Counted from the stretch's first letter, positions 54,422-63,314 are shown. The stretch: DNA of 64,000 nt from Agarivorans sp. TSD2052 (GCF_023238625.1 NZ_CP096670.1:3204501-3268500), one strand, 5' to 3'. The notes: generated by a model not told the origin, from the letters alone. Made by a program: numbers and translations.

Positions 54422-55387
54422 ATGAGTATAAAAGTAATTAAAAAAACGGCCGGTGTGTATAAACAAGCTGGTCTTGAGCTAGTCACCAGCTTTAACCCAG
54501 ACGTAGATGAATTTTTGTGGATAGATATTTCGGGTGAAGTATCTAAGGAGCTGCAACAGCAGTTAGTTCACCTTGGTTGTCATGAGTTGGCGGTTGCCAG
54601 CTACTTCCAACAAAAACAAACAGCCAGAGCCGAAGCATTTCCAGACAGTACCTTAATCTTGTTTAAAGAAGCAATTAGCCTAGCCGATGACTATGAACTA
54701 CGCGCACAAAACATTGGTATAATTTGTAAAAGACAAATAATTGTTAGCCTACACCCGCAGCCCTCGCAAGCCATTGAAATACTGCAAGCTAGCTTAAGCC
54801 AAGAGAACAGCAAAACTACCGAGCACTTGGCAGTAGCGCTGATGCAAAACGTAGTGAAAAACTACTTACATAGATTATTAGATTTTGACCAAGAAATCGA
54901 ACGAGTAGAAGATGAACTGTTCGCCGGTGATAAAGTTAACAGCCTGAAAAAGCTGCTTAATTATCGATACCATTTCCGCAAACTTAATCGCGTTTTAGAG
55001 TTTAATCAAAATGTTGTTGATCGCCTAAGCTCCGATGAACTGGCGTACTTTTCGACAAAATCAACCAAAGACCAACATGAATGGCTAAAACTATATGAGC
55101 GTAGTAAGCGCATATATGGTTTGTCTAAAATGTATTACGAACTGTGTGGCGACTTATTAGACGGACATATTTCCATTAGCACTCACGACCTAAACAACAC
55201 CATGAAAGTACTCACCATGATTACCGCCATCTTTGTTCCCTTAGGTTTTATCGCTGGGATCTACGGCATGAACTTTGAGAACATGCCTGAGCTCGCGTTC
55301 ACCTATGGTTACTACTTCACCTTAAGTGGCATGGCAGTGATTGCCGCATCATTCTTTGCCATTTTTAAAGTGAAGAAATGGATCTAA
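54422..55387 (+). CDS. CorA-family divalent cation transporter (ZntB-like)
   Basis: A 321-residue CorA/ZntB-type channel or transporter with a large cytoplasmic N-terminal funnel and two C-terminal membrane segments. The signature FIAGIYGMNFENMPEL contains the GMN selectivity motif. ELRAQNIGIICKRQIIVSLH resembles the cytoplasmic core. Mg2+, Zn2+ or Co2+ are possible substrates. It follows the marC gene with AAAGAGA as ribosome site. Confidence 0.88.
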   Translation: MSIKVIKKTAGVYKQAGLELVTSFNPDVDEFLWIDISGEVSKELQQQLVHLGCHELAVASYFQQKQTARAEAFPDSTLILFKEAISLADDYELRAQNIGIICKRQIIVSLHPQPSQAIEILQASLSQENSKTTEHLAVALMQNVVKNYLHRLLDFDQEIERVEDELFAGDKVNSLKKLLNYRYHFRKLNRVLEFNQNVVDRLSSDELAYFSTKSTKDQHEWLKLYERSKRIYGLSKMYYELCGDLLDGHISISTHDLNNTMKVLTMITAIFVPLGFIAGIYGMNFENMPELAFTYGYYFTLSGMAVIAASFFAIFKVKKWI

Positions 55388-55414
55388 GGCGGTACTTGGT
55401 CAACAAAGTGCAGC

Positions 55415-55846
55415 TTAAGTCACTTGGTTTAGGTTATTCACCATAAGCTTTGCTAGCTTCTCAAATTCCTCAATTTGCTGATCGCTCAGGTTTTGACACA
55501 TTTGGCTTTGCACTTTGCTTTGGGTCTCTTTAATTAAGCTTGCCAGCGCTTGTCCCTCGTTGGTGAGAGACAAAAGCTGGCTGCGTTTGTCTTCTGGGTT
55601 GGCGGTTTTTCTCAGCCAATCTTTTTCAATCATTTCTTTTAGCAAACGGGCGATTTGCGCTTTATCGCGAGAAAAGTGATTAACAATGTCGTTAGCCGTG
55701 CAATGGTGACTCGCGGCAATAAAACTTAAACAACTCACATGCATTGCATTTAAGCCTAGTTGTTGGGCTTTTAAGCCAGAGCGCATAGCGATTCGATATG
55801 CTTGAACCAGAGCAAAAACCGAATCAGAAATTGATTGCTGTTTCAT
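55415..55846 (-). CDS. MarR-family regulator divergent from a siderophore reductase
   Basis: A 143-residue MarR-type winged-helix regulator. The DNA-binding part is SFIAASHHCTANDIVNHFSR, DKAQIARLLKEMIEKDWLRK and EDKRSQLLSLTNEGQALASL (wing), flanked by dimerisation helices. Two palindromic operator-like sites lie in the gap before the divergent SIP gene, so it likely represses both. It converges on the CorA gene with 27 bases between stops. Confidence 0.88.
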   Translation of the reverse strand: MKQQSISDSVFALVQAYRIAMRSGLKAQQLGLNAMHVSCLSFIAASHHCTANDIVNHFSRDKAQIARLLKEMIEKDWLRKTANPEDKRSQLLSLTNEGQALASLIKETQSKVQSQMCQNLSDQQIEEFEKLAKLMVNNLNQVT

Positions 55847-55860
55847 AAGACCTCAAATAA

Positions 55861-55908
55861 TAGTTGACTAAGTCTACCTTTAAAAATATAGTTGATTTTA
55901 TCAACCTA
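55861..55908. promoter_or_regulatory. Two MarR operator-like sites
   Basis: TAGTTGATTTTATCAACCTA (55889-55908) has the perfect core GTTGAT-TTT-ATCAAC. A weaker copy, TAGTTGACTAAGTCTACC (55861-55878), starts with the same half-site TAGTTGA. Both lie between the MarR gene and the SIP gene, so each could cover a promoter of one gene. Confidence 0.7.
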
Positions 55909-55939
55909 TTAAACAATGTACAAGTCATTAGGAGTAACG

Positions 55940-56671
55940 ATGAAGCCAAAAATGTATCCCGTTCAGGTATCACAGCTTATCCCACTCTCTCCTCACCTAC
56001 TGCGGATTGTAGTGAAAGGCAGCAGTCTTAAACGCTTTCCTGAATCTAAGGAAGGGGCACATGTGAAGGTGATATTGCCAAACAGCGATAATTCAAAACC
56101 TAAAATGCGCTCCTACACCATTCGTTGGTTTAACTCGGCGAGCCAAGAGCTTGCTTTAGATTTTGTAATAAATCGGCACAGCGGGCCAGCAACTAACTGG
56201 GCGAGCCAAGCAAAGCTAGGTGAGCACTTAAGCATTGCTGGTCCTGGGCAACTAAAGCTGAGCCAGTTTAATCATCACAGTTATCTGCTACTGGGGGATA
56301 TTACCTCGGTAAACGCCATTAATGGCTATGTGCCAAGGCTTGCCCCCAAAGCCGACATTAGAGTAATAATCGCCGTTCCCACTCGTGCCGACATTATAGA
56401 ACTAGACTATCACGCTGCGGAGAACACCCACTGGTATATTGAAGATGAAGCAAGTATTAGCTTTGCAGAGCAAGTGCAAACAATCGCCGCAGGAATGGCT
56501 AGCGATAGTCATATATTTATGGGCTTAGAAGCCTCACAGATCCGCTCTTTACGGCCAATGTTGCAGCAACACCTAGGTTTTGATCGCCTAAATACCTTTG
56601 CAGTAGGTTATTGGAAACAAGGCGTAGATGCTGATCGCTTTGGCGCACAAAAAAAAGCGGCTCCTTTGTAG
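55940..56671 (+). CDS. Siderophore-interacting protein (FAD/NADPH ferric-siderophore reductase)
   Basis: A 243-residue SIP-family flavoprotein of the ViuB/YqjH type that reduces iron in ferric siderophores in the cytoplasm. The FAD motif is KMRSYTIRWFN (RxYT), then GPATNWASQAKLGEHLSIAG, and the C-terminal NAD(P)H-binding part has the family end AVGYWKQGVDADRF. ATG at 55940 has TAGGAG eight bases upstream; the frame starts eight codons earlier. It diverges from a MarR regulator instead of the usual Fur control, and no Fur box was seen. Confidence 0.9.
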   Translation: MKPKMYPVQVSQLIPLSPHLLRIVVKGSSLKRFPESKEGAHVKVILPNSDNSKPKMRSYTIRWFNSASQELALDFVINRHSGPATNWASQAKLGEHLSIAGPGQLKLSQFNHHSYLLLGDITSVNAINGYVPRLAPKADIRVIIAVPTRADIIELDYHAAENTHWYIEDEASISFAEQVQTIAAGMASDSHIFMGLEASQIRSLRPMLQQHLGFDRLNTFAVGYWKQGVDADRFGAQKKAAPL

Positions 56672-56684
56672 CCGCTTCCTTTTA
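56655..56684. terminator. Bidirectional terminator overlapping the SIP stop
   Basis: AAGCGGCT-CCTTTGT-AGCCGCTT, a perfect 8-base stem. Plus-strand reading continues CCTTTT; minus-strand reading continues TTTTTT, so the stronger termination is for the converging anti-sigma operon. The SIP stop codon lies in the loop-stem border. Confidence 0.85.
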
Positions 56685-56729
56685 CTCTATTGAAGTTATT
56701 CACTGAGCCTGTAAATCAATGACTAGCGC

Positions 56730-57611
56730 TTAGGGCGATTTACAGCTTTCTTCTAAGGTACTTGGCAAGCGGTAGATACGTGATGAATCAACGTCGAGCC
56801 CATCCCCCACTATCAGCCAGCCACTTTCAACAGTCACTAACTTCCATTGTATTTGTTGCCAGCTTAACCAGCGTGGTGGCAGCGTAAGTGCTTGCTTGGC
56901 ATCTTCTGGCAAGGTTTGGGCGAGTTGTAATTCCAACTGCTCAAATGAGTAAGCGCTTAGCGCCTGCTCCACACACTGCAGAACAGCATCGCTTGCGGCA
57001 ATAGCAACAGCATCAGACATCTCATCACTCGGCAAAGATGAAAATGTAGCTGGCAGCTCCTCAAGAGCATAATGCTGCTCAGCAGACTTAGCAGCAAGCT
57101 CAGTTTGCCTTTGTATTGTTTCAGCCTGCATAGTTGGTTGTTGCATTGCCTTCTGTTTGGCTAACTGTCTTCGCTCTTGCTCAAAAGCTTGGGTATCCAC
57201 CTCTCGCTTACGTAATAGCTTTTCAGCTAGCTCTTGCTTTTGCTGCTCAAGCTCTTCGACCGCGAGTTCATCACGCTGTATGGGCGGACTCATTAACTGC
57301 ACATTACTTTGATAGCTCATTTCACTGGGCGGCACCATCGTTTCACTAAACAGCCACCAGCCTAACACGCCCACACACGCCAATGATGCTGCATTAGCCC
57401 ACCAAGGAGCGCTCGCCCAAGAGTAAGAACGCTTGGTTTTGTGGTTTTCATCTAGGATGTGCTCGGCCTGTTGTTTTGCCAAGCGTTGAATGCGTTTATC
57501 TAGCAGTGCTGAGGGCTCAAACTTGGCCGTCGCCTGTTGATAGGCTTGATCAAGTTGCTGTTCGCTAGGCTGTTCATCATTTGAATGATGCTTGTTAGGG
57601 TCATCAACCAT
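56730..57611 (-). CDS. Putative anti-sigma factor of the VWA/ECF operon
   Basis: A 293-residue protein with a single membrane segment around residues 70-90 (WWANAASLACVGVLGWWLF), a cytoplasmic N-terminal part and an outside part with a Gln/Lys/Glu-rich coiled coil (ELEQQKQELAEKLLRKREVD and following). The C-terminal part is LPSTLEESCKSP with no known domain. Its ATG overlaps the sigma-factor stop by 8 bases, so it is translationally coupled, the normal place of an anti-sigma gene. No zinc-finger (ZAS) motif was seen, so the assignment rests on position and topology. Confidence 0.65.
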   Translation of the reverse strand: MVDDPNKHHSNDEQPSEQQLDQAYQQATAKFEPSALLDKRIQRLAKQQAEHILDENHKTKRSYSWASAPWWANAASLACVGVLGWWLFSETMVPPSEMSYQSNVQLMSPPIQRDELAVEELEQQKQELAEKLLRKREVDTQAFEQERRQLAKQKAMQQPTMQAETIQRQTELAAKSAEQHYALEELPATFSSLPSDEMSDAVAIAASDAVLQCVEQALSAYSFEQLELQLAQTLPEDAKQALTLPPRWLSWQQIQWKLVTVESGWLIVGDGLDVDSSRIYRLPSTLEESCKSP

Positions 57612-58182
57612 GGTGTTTCTCCAAGCAATCGCGTAGCTGTTGGTAAGCAACTCGAATACGACTTTTTATAGCATCAAAGGAGGCATCTAATACTTGGCTC
57701 ATTTCGGCTACCGCTAAGCCAGACTGCTTCAACATAAATACGTCTTGCTGTTTGGCTGGCAATAACGATACACAGCCTAAGATGGCTTGCTGATCGACAG
57801 CTTGTTGATGCTCTAGTTCAGGCGTAGATCGGGAATGCAGCTGGTCAACATCTTGTTCAGGATGATCTTCATGGCGGTCTTTTGAGCGCCAATAATCAGC
57901 CACTCTTCGCCGTGCAATCGTATACAAATAGCCACGAAAATGCCGAGTGGTTGAAGCCGAGTTATCTCGATTTTTTTCACTTGGAAGCTGATAAGCACTC
58001 GCTTGGCTGATGATAGACTCCCACACCTCTTGAAATACTTCATTACATGCAGCTTCTGGCATTTTCTGGCAGATAAACGCAAACAAGGGTTGTCGATAAC
58101 GCTGATACAAACGGTCAAACGCGGCACTGTCACCACGTTGACCGTAATCAAGCATCAGTTGTTCATCACTGACTAAGCTCAT
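57604..58182 (-). CDS. ECF-type RNA polymerase sigma factor
   Basis: Extracytoplasmic-function sigma factor, 192 residues from ATG at 58182 (start MSLVSDEQLMLDYGQRGDSA). Region 2 is FDRLYQRYRQPLFAFICQKM and GYLYTIARRRVADYWRSKDR (residues about 15-105), and region 4 is LGCVSLLPAKQQDVFMLKQS, GLAVAEMSQVLDASFDAIKS and RIRVAYQQLRD. The start overlaps the end of the VWA gene by 17 bases and the end overlaps the next gene by 8. The longer open frame from 58236 is inside the VWA gene. The target promoters are unknown. Confidence 0.88.
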   Translation of the reverse strand: MSLVSDEQLMLDYGQRGDSAAFDRLYQRYRQPLFAFICQKMPEAACNEVFQEVWESIISQASAYQLPSEKNRDNSASTTRHFRGYLYTIARRRVADYWRSKDRHEDHPEQDVDQLHSRSTPELEHQQAVDQQAILGCVSLLPAKQQDVFMLKQSGLAVAEMSQVLDASFDAIKSRIRVAYQQLRDCLEKHHG

Positions 58183-60031
58183 GAGTTTGGTTATCAATCC
58201 TTGCTGGTAAGGTGACCGGTAATGGTTGCACCGCATACTCAGGCTCTGGCAATTGAACAGGCAAGGCCGAGTTAGATTGCTGAGCTAAGGTATTCGTTAA
58301 TCTGGCTAACTTAACAAACTCTGCACGATAACCAAACTGATCTTGGCCTTTTCCTGCGTTTGCCCAATCAATAATTGAGGAATAAGACAGATCATCTAAT
58401 TGTTCGTTACCACGAAGCTTTTGGCCAAAAGCCGCTACTGCGATGGCAAAGCTATCATCAGTGTTAATGTTCGCCAAACTAACAAAATCGTTGTTATGCA
58501 CACGCTGAGTATATTTAGCCGAGGCCTCCGACTGGGCTTTTTTATAGCGCACTCGTACTTCTACTAAGGCTTCATTTACTGGCCGCTGAGCCATTTTGTT
58601 TTGTTTAGCTTGTTGAAATACCAGAGGGTCAATCAAACCGGGCTTACCTACCGGGGTAATTTCATAAATGGCGGTGACACTGTGCCCAGCGCCCATATCG
58701 CCAGCATCTTTCTTGTCGTTATTGAAATCGGCACGCGCCAATTGGCGATTCTCATAGCCTAACAGGCGATATTCTGACACCATACTCGGGTTAAACTCTA
58801 CCTGAAATTTCACATCATGAGCCACGGTATGCAAGCTGCTGCCAAGTTGGTCAACCAGTAGTTTTTGCGCTTCGTGCAGGGTATCAATGTAACCCGCTAC
58901 ACCATTACCGTTGTCTGCTAGCTGCTCCATTAAGTGGTCGTTATAGTTACCTTGGCCAAACCCTATCGTAGAGAACTGCACGCCTGCTTTACGCTTTTGA
59001 CTAATCCGGTGTTTTAGCGCGTCTATGTCGGTAATGCCTACATTCATGTCACCGTCTGACATTAAGTAAACGTGGTTAATCCCGCCCTCAATGAAGCCTT
59101 GCTGCGCTTGGTTATAAGCTAACTCAATGCCTGCAGAACCATGAGTAGAGCCGCCAGCCCGCAAATTGTTGATGGCATTTTCAATGCTATGTTTGTCGCT
59201 CACTTTTGTGGCTGGCAAGGCAATGCCTGTTCCGCTGGCATAGGTCACAATGGCGACACTGTCATTTGCTTTTAGCTGATTAAGCATTAACAACATTGAT
59301 TGCTTCAATAATGGCAGTTTCTCTTGTGACTGCATCGAACCTGATACATCCACCAAAAACACTACATTAGCCGCCGGGCGAATGTTCATGTCCGGTTGAT
59401 ACGCACTCACACCAATTCTAATCAACTGATTATTGCTGTTCCAGGGTGAAGCCGTAAGTAGAGTATTCACCGCAATCGGCTTATCGGCGTTTAAGCTATC
59501 TCCAACTTGGCTAGCGTAATCGTAAGAGAAGTAGTTAATGAGCTCTTCTACTCGCACCGCATCTTTGGGTGGCAGCCGGCCATTATTTATAAAGCGACGC
59601 ATATTGGCATAACTGGCGGTATCTACATCGGCACTAAAAGTAGACACCGGCTGCTCTGCGACCGACACCACCGATAAGTCACTCAGCTTTTGGTAATTTT
59701 CAGTATTAGTCGCTTGATGATAATAGGCATCGTTATTGTGATATTGGCTCACCGCCATTTGCGACATTTTGGCGACTTTCGCATTGCTTCGATGGGCTGC
59801 CACTGCACTTTCTTGCTCAAGCCTTGCGATAGGATGCACCGCTTGAATTGACGCATCTTGCTGAGGGCGCTGCACTGGGCGCGTTTGCTTATGCGGCTGC
59901 TCGGCTTGGGTTTGCTCACTGGTACCGGTGTAGCCACAAGCGACCAATGTAGAAAGCGCTAAGCCTATAGCTACCGAGCGAGCAATCGGTGAATAAACAA
60001 AACCAGAAGCAATATAAGTCGAATTTTTCAT
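58166..60031 (-). CDS. yfbK: YfbK-like von Willebrand factor A lipoprotein
   Basis: A 621-residue protein with the lipoprotein signal SVAIGLALSTLVACGYTGTS (lipid Cys near residue 32). It has a VWA N-terminal domain (FSADVDTASYANMRRFINNG), a VWA domain with the MIDAS motif VVFLVDVSGSMQSQEKLPLL near residue 225 and YLMSDGDMNVGITD, and a C-terminal DUF3520 domain (GHSVTAIYEITPVGKPGLID). E. coli YfbK is the same family. It is the first gene of an operon with a sigma and an anti-sigma factor, so the surface-exposed VWA protein may feed a signal or be a target. The function is unknown. Confidence 0.9.
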   Translation of the reverse strand: MKNSTYIASGFVYSPIARSVAIGLALSTLVACGYTGTSEQTQAEQPHKQTRPVQRPQQDASIQAVHPIARLEQESAVAAHRSNAKVAKMSQMAVSQYHNNDAYYHQATNTENYQKLSDLSVVSVAEQPVSTFSADVDTASYANMRRFINNGRLPPKDAVRVEELINYFSYDYASQVGDSLNADKPIAVNTLLTASPWNSNNQLIRIGVSAYQPDMNIRPAANVVFLVDVSGSMQSQEKLPLLKQSMLLMLNQLKANDSVAIVTYASGTGIALPATKVSDKHSIENAINNLRAGGSTHGSAGIELAYNQAQQGFIEGGINHVYLMSDGDMNVGITDIDALKHRISQKRKAGVQFSTIGFGQGNYNDHLMEQLADNGNGVAGYIDTLHEAQKLLVDQLGSSLHTVAHDVKFQVEFNPSMVSEYRLLGYENRQLARADFNNDKKDAGDMGAGHSVTAIYEITPVGKPGLIDPLVFQQAKQNKMAQRPVNEALVEVRVRYKKAQSEASAKYTQRVHNNDFVSLANINTDDSFAIAVAAFGQKLRGNEQLDDLSYSSIIDWANAGKGQDQFGYRAEFVKLARLTNTLAQQSNSALPVQLPEPEYAVQPLPVTLPARIDNQTHELSQ

Positions 60032-60160
60032 TATTGAATACCTTGTTTAAGTCAATCTCAACGAGGTAATCGCAGCCAATCAAAAAACGAGGCTAAAAAA
60101 ATGTCATTATTTTTAACTTTTTTTAAAACGAAGGCCTAAAGCGCTTTAAAAGCGCGATGG

Positions 60161-60709
60161 CTAGCGCTGTAATCGGGTAATTCCCCAATGCTGACTACTT
60201 TTCTCAGTTAACTGCCAACCCGCTTTGCACAAGTAGTGGCGAATATGAAAATTGAGATAGCCATGGCTAAACAACATCACCTTGTTATGCGTTTCCGCTA
60301 AACTCACGAGCTGATGCGCCGCTTCTTGCGCTCTGTATTTCGCCTCGCTATAAGACTCAAACGGACCTTTAAAGCCTAGCGTCCACAGCAGACGATTTAG
60401 ATACAGCCAATGAGACGCGGTTAGCACCAAAGGGAGCTTATAACGTGGAATTTCCATTTCACGGTATATTTTTGAGGTTTCTGTAGGCCGCTGATTCAAA
60501 AAGATCAGGGTTGACTCCATCGCCCTTTTTAAGTCACTTGAAACAACATAGTAGTCAGAGTAATCACTAAGTCGCTGCGCTTCGGGAAAGCTATCGCTAG
60601 CGATCCCAGAGTGATGGTAACGCCGCACCCAACGAACAAAGCCACTGGCATTTACACGCGGATAAACGGCGGCCGAAGGTCTCCCATGTCGAACCAAGAG
60701 TATTTCCAT
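60161..60709 (-). CDS. Histidine phosphatase family protein
   Basis: A phosphoglycerate-mutase-like phosphatase of about 182 residues. The RHG motif EILLVRHGRPSA lies at the N-terminus (catalytic His near residue 8), and the second catalytic His is in VMLFSHGYLNFHIRHYL. SSDLKRAMEST is the conserved Arg segment. The frame extends five codons to a GTG, but ATG at 60709 is the more likely start. Substrate unknown. It has no operon partner. Confidence 0.85.
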   Translation of the reverse strand: MEILLVRHGRPSAAVYPRVNASGFVRWVRRYHHSGIASDSFPEAQRLSDYSDYYVVSSDLKRAMESTLIFLNQRPTETSKIYREMEIPRYKLPLVLTASHWLYLNRLLWTLGFKGPFESYSEAKYRAQEAAHQLVSLAETHNKVMLFSHGYLNFHIRHYLCKAGWQLTEKSSQHWGITRLQR

Positions 60710-60852
60710 AAATACCATTTCCACTAGTCATCTAAATACGTCTACTGGTTAAGCTAAAGGCCAACTAAGAGATGCGCTTTGTGGCCCAAATTGACATACC
60801 GCTAAGCCCGAATTTCAGGCTCAGCGGTAGTAATACAAAAAAGTGTATCTTG

Positions 60853-60887
60853 CAAAAAAAATCAGCCCGCATCTAGCGGGCTGATTT
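60853..60887 (-). terminator. Strong terminator after ilvE
   Basis: AAATCAGCCCGC-TAGAT-GCGGGCTGATTT on the minus strand, 12 perfect pairs, followed by a run of eight U residues (A-run 60854-60861). It lies 38 bases after the ilvE stop. Confidence 0.93.
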
Positions 60888-60924
60888 AATCATTCTCAAA
60901 CACTAATGCAGTTAGCGTAAAGAT

Positions 60925-61920
60925 TTAAACTTTGGTTAACCAAGCGTGGCTGTCTGCCGCTTTGCCCCACTGTATATCATTTAAGGCTTGGCGTAGTTTC
61001 AAGGTAGTTTCACCGGCTTCACCATTGCCAACGGTATACTCTTCACCGTTGTGAATTAACGTACCTACTGGAGTCAGTACCGCGGCGGTACCCGATAGAG
61101 CCGCTTCACAACCTGGTTTAGCAGCACGCTCTAGTAGCTCTGTTACCGTAAGTTGGCGCTCGCTTACGGTTAAACCTAGGTCACGTGCCAAAGTAAGAAT
61201 AGAGTCGCGGGTTACACCGTGTAAAAAGCTACTGTCTAACGCTTTGGTGATCACTTCGTCGCCATCAATCAAAATAAAGTTAGCCGCGCCGGTTTCTTGT
61301 ACATCGCCACCTGGGCAGAACAATACTTGGTCGGCATCTACTTCGGTACGAGCCTTGCTAATGGGCCCGAGTGCGCTGGCGTAATTACCGCCTGATTTAA
61401 CCATGCCCATATGCGGAGAACAGCGCATGCCATTCTCTTCTAATAATAAACGCAAAGGTTTGGCACCCGCGGCAAAGTAATCACCGACTGGCGATAACAA
61501 TACATACAGCAATGCTGAGTTAGTCGCAGCGGCCGCTTTACCAATCGCAGGCTCAGTACCAATAAAGGTAGGTCGAATGTACATAGAACCAGGAGCAGCG
61601 GGTACTTGGTCAGCAAATTTGTTTACCAGTTCGGTAACCATTTGCTCAAGTAACTCGGGTTTGAAAGCTGGCAAACTCAGTAGGTCAGCCGATTGCGCCA
61701 TACGTTTTATGTTGGCGTCCATACGGAAGATACACACGCTACCATCTTCATGGCGAAAAGCCTTAAGCCCTTCAAAACAAGTGCTCGAGTAATGAAGTAC
61801 GTGAGCGCCGGGGTGCAAGCTAATGCTGTCTGACGAAACAATTTCGCTGTCAGTCCATTGTTGGTCTTCATATTTAGCTATTGCCATTTGTGGCATAAAA
61901 ACCGTGCCAAATGCTGCCAT
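60925..61920 (-). CDS. ilvE: Branched-chain amino acid aminotransferase
   Basis: PLP-dependent class IV transaminase of 331 residues, the last step of valine, leucine and isoleucine synthesis. The PLP lysine is in MGMVKSGGNYASALGP (Lys175), with GAHVLHYSSTCFEGLKAFRH and MYIRPTFIGTEPAIG as family landmarks. The sequence fits the BCAT-II type (longer, eukaryote-like), not the E. coli IlvE type. AGGAA precedes the ATG. It stands alone, without ilvGMDA neighbours, so it may be regulated independently. Confidence 0.95.
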   Translation of the reverse strand: MAAFGTVFMPQMAIAKYEDQQWTDSEIVSSDSISLHPGAHVLHYSSTCFEGLKAFRHEDGSVCIFRMDANIKRMAQSADLLSLPAFKPELLEQMVTELVNKFADQVPAAPGSMYIRPTFIGTEPAIGKAAAATNSALLYVLLSPVGDYFAAGAKPLRLLLEENGMRCSPHMGMVKSGGNYASALGPISKARTEVDADQVLFCPGGDVQETGAANFILIDGDEVITKALDSSFLHGVTRDSILTLARDLGLTVSERQLTVTELLERAAKPGCEAALSGTAAVLTPVGTLIHNGEEYTVGNGEAGETTLKLRQALNDIQWGKAADSHAWLTKV

Positions 61921-62311
61921 GTTGTGTTCCTACTTATGTTGAGGCCTTATAAAGCCCTTTTCTTTATATTGATTGTGGGTATAGCGAAGTAGAAAACTGG
62001 AGGTGTTGAACGAGTTCACGCTTTATAAAACCGAGATGCTTGAACGACCAATGCCAATTTTTCCATAAACTGGATCCGCTGAATGGTAAAAGAGTATGTG
62101 GTCTTATGCCACTGCGATCAAGCTTAAGAAACCCTCAATCTGCAAATATTCTGTAATAAATTTGGCTAAAGCAACACTTTAACAGGACTAGAGGCTAATT
62201 TTCAGGGAAGGATGGTGAGCTTTAAAGGCAAAAAACCATCCAATAGAGATGCACTCATTGGTATTACTCAGGGCAAGAGCCGTAGTGCGGGGTTAATTGT
62301 CTGGATATGCA
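61921..62311. other. Intergenic region upstream of ilvE
   Basis: About 390 bases without a supported gene. On the ilvE-strand side there is a small inverted repeat GGGCTTTATAAGGCC about 25 bases before the start. I saw no leader peptide rich in Leu/Val/Ile codons, so classical attenuation is not supported. Confidence 0.5.
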
Positions 62312-62821
62312 TTACCAGTCATGCTTTTTAGGATCTGTTTGCGCCAAAAACGCTTGTGAAAGCTGTTTAAGCAAGTCTTCTTCTGCTAAGCCTTGGCCTC
62401 TAATTGCCATAAGCTGCATAGACGCTTTCGACCTACTGTGAGCATCAAATAACTGAGCCATTTGCTTATCTCTTTCATTAACAAGTCGATAAAGCGCTAG
62501 ATACTTATTGTGAGCGCTCTCTCCAGATTTGTTAATCTGCTCACTGCATTCTAAAAGCGAATCATCGCAGAACTTCTCTATGGCTTTATCTTTAATAAGC
62601 TTGAAGATTTTCCAGTCTGCTTCATTCATAACACAATTCCCAAAGATGCGTAACGCCCAAATAACAAGCAAAAAATTGTTGGCTAAAATGGCAACGAAGG
62701 AGCAAAAGCCAACTGTTTTTTGTCCTTTTAAACGACGAGCTAGCCGAAAGGCGAACAGTATAAGTATAATGGCAGGGCTTAACATGAGGATGAAAACACA
62801 CAAAAAATAACAACTTAGCAC
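62312..62821 (-). CDS. Membrane protein of unknown function
   Basis: A 169-residue protein with two hydrophobic segments near the N-terminus (FLCVFILMLSPAIILILFAF, about residues 6-25, and CSFVAILANNFLLVIWALRI, about 40-59) and a charged helical cytoplasmic part (DWKIFKLIKDKAIEKFCDDS, SGESAHNKYLALYRLVNERD). I do not recognise a family. The frame starts with GTG at 62821; ATG at 62785 would shorten the first segment. Neither has a clear ribosome site. It sits next to a parDE pair in what looks like mobile or accessory DNA. Confidence 0.55.
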   Translation of the reverse strand: MLSCYFLCVFILMLSPAIILILFAFRLARRLKGQKTVGFCSFVAILANNFLLVIWALRIFGNCVMNEADWKIFKLIKDKAIEKFCDDSLLECSEQINKSGESAHNKYLALYRLVNERDKQMAQLFDAHSRSKASMQLMAIRGQGLAEEDLLKQLSQAFLAQTDPKKHDW

Positions 62822-62962
62822 TACGCCAAACGGGTAAGGGCTTAACGCCGTTCCCCCCGTCTTAGCTAAACTCGCCTTGCGAAAACTAACAAGGCCTTGG
62901 CCCCGCCAACATCAACACCGTTATTTACTATAGAAAGGAGCATCGGGCTTGTTCAACACCCA

Positions 62963-62991
62963 AATAAGGTGTCGGCTGCGCGACACCTATT
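62963..62991. repeat. Hairpin upstream of parDE, next to a CGTTATGCG word
   Basis: AATAAGGTGTCG and CGACACCTATT pair with one bulge around the loop GCTGCG. It ends 6 bases before CGTTATGCG (62998-63006), whose exact complement CGCATAACG is at 63604-63612 over the parE stop. Such inverted edges resemble integron attC parts, but a full attC fold was not found. Confidence 0.5.
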
Positions 62992-63010
62992 CTTATTCGT
63001 TATGCGTGAC

Positions 63011-63056
63011 TTGACTAATTTGAACTTTATACCATAATCACCATACTATTTGGTAT
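63011..63056 (+). promoter_or_regulatory. parDE promoter and operator
   Basis: A -35 box TTGACT (63011-63016) and a -10 box CATAAT (63033-63038) with 16 bases between. The direct repeat ACCATAAT/ACCATACT (63031 and 63040) and the inverted pair ATACCA (63029-63034) / TGGTAT (63051-63056) cover the -10 box, fitting autorepression by the ParD/ParE complex. Confidence 0.6.
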
Positions 63057-63071
63057 TTTAAGGTTAAGACA

Positions 63072-63314
63072 ATGGCTAAAAACACAAGTATTACTTTAGG
63101 TGATCATTTTGAAGGCTTTATTAGCTCACAAATTCAATCCGGAAGATACGGCTCAACCAGTGAGGTTATTCGATCTGCGTTACGTTTATTGGAAACACAA
63201 GAAACAAAATTGCATACATTACGTAACTCTCTTATTGAAGGAGAAGAAAGCGGAGTCGCTGATTACGATTTAGATTCATTTATTAATGAACTTGATAACG
63301 AAAATTCAAAATGA
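63072..63314 (+). CDS. parD: ParD-family antitoxin
   Basis: Ribbon-helix-helix antitoxin of a type II module, 80 residues. The DNA-binding part is NTSITLGDHFEGFISSQIQS, then SGRYGSTSEVIRSALRLLET as the typical ParD helix-turn segment, and the acidic C-terminal tail (EESGVADYDLDSFINELDNE) wraps the toxin. Its stop overlaps the toxin start by 4 bases. The operator-like repeats upstream suggest self-repression. Confidence 0.93.
   Translation: MAKNTSITLGDHFEGFISSQIQSGRYGSTSEVIRSALRLLETQETKLHTLRNSLIEGEESGVADYDLDSFINELDNENSK

Noticed and set aside
62212-62331. A 39-codon plus-strand frame beginning MVSFKGKK.
   Set aside because: It overlaps the end of the opposite membrane-protein gene and its AGGGAAGG site is too close to the ATG.
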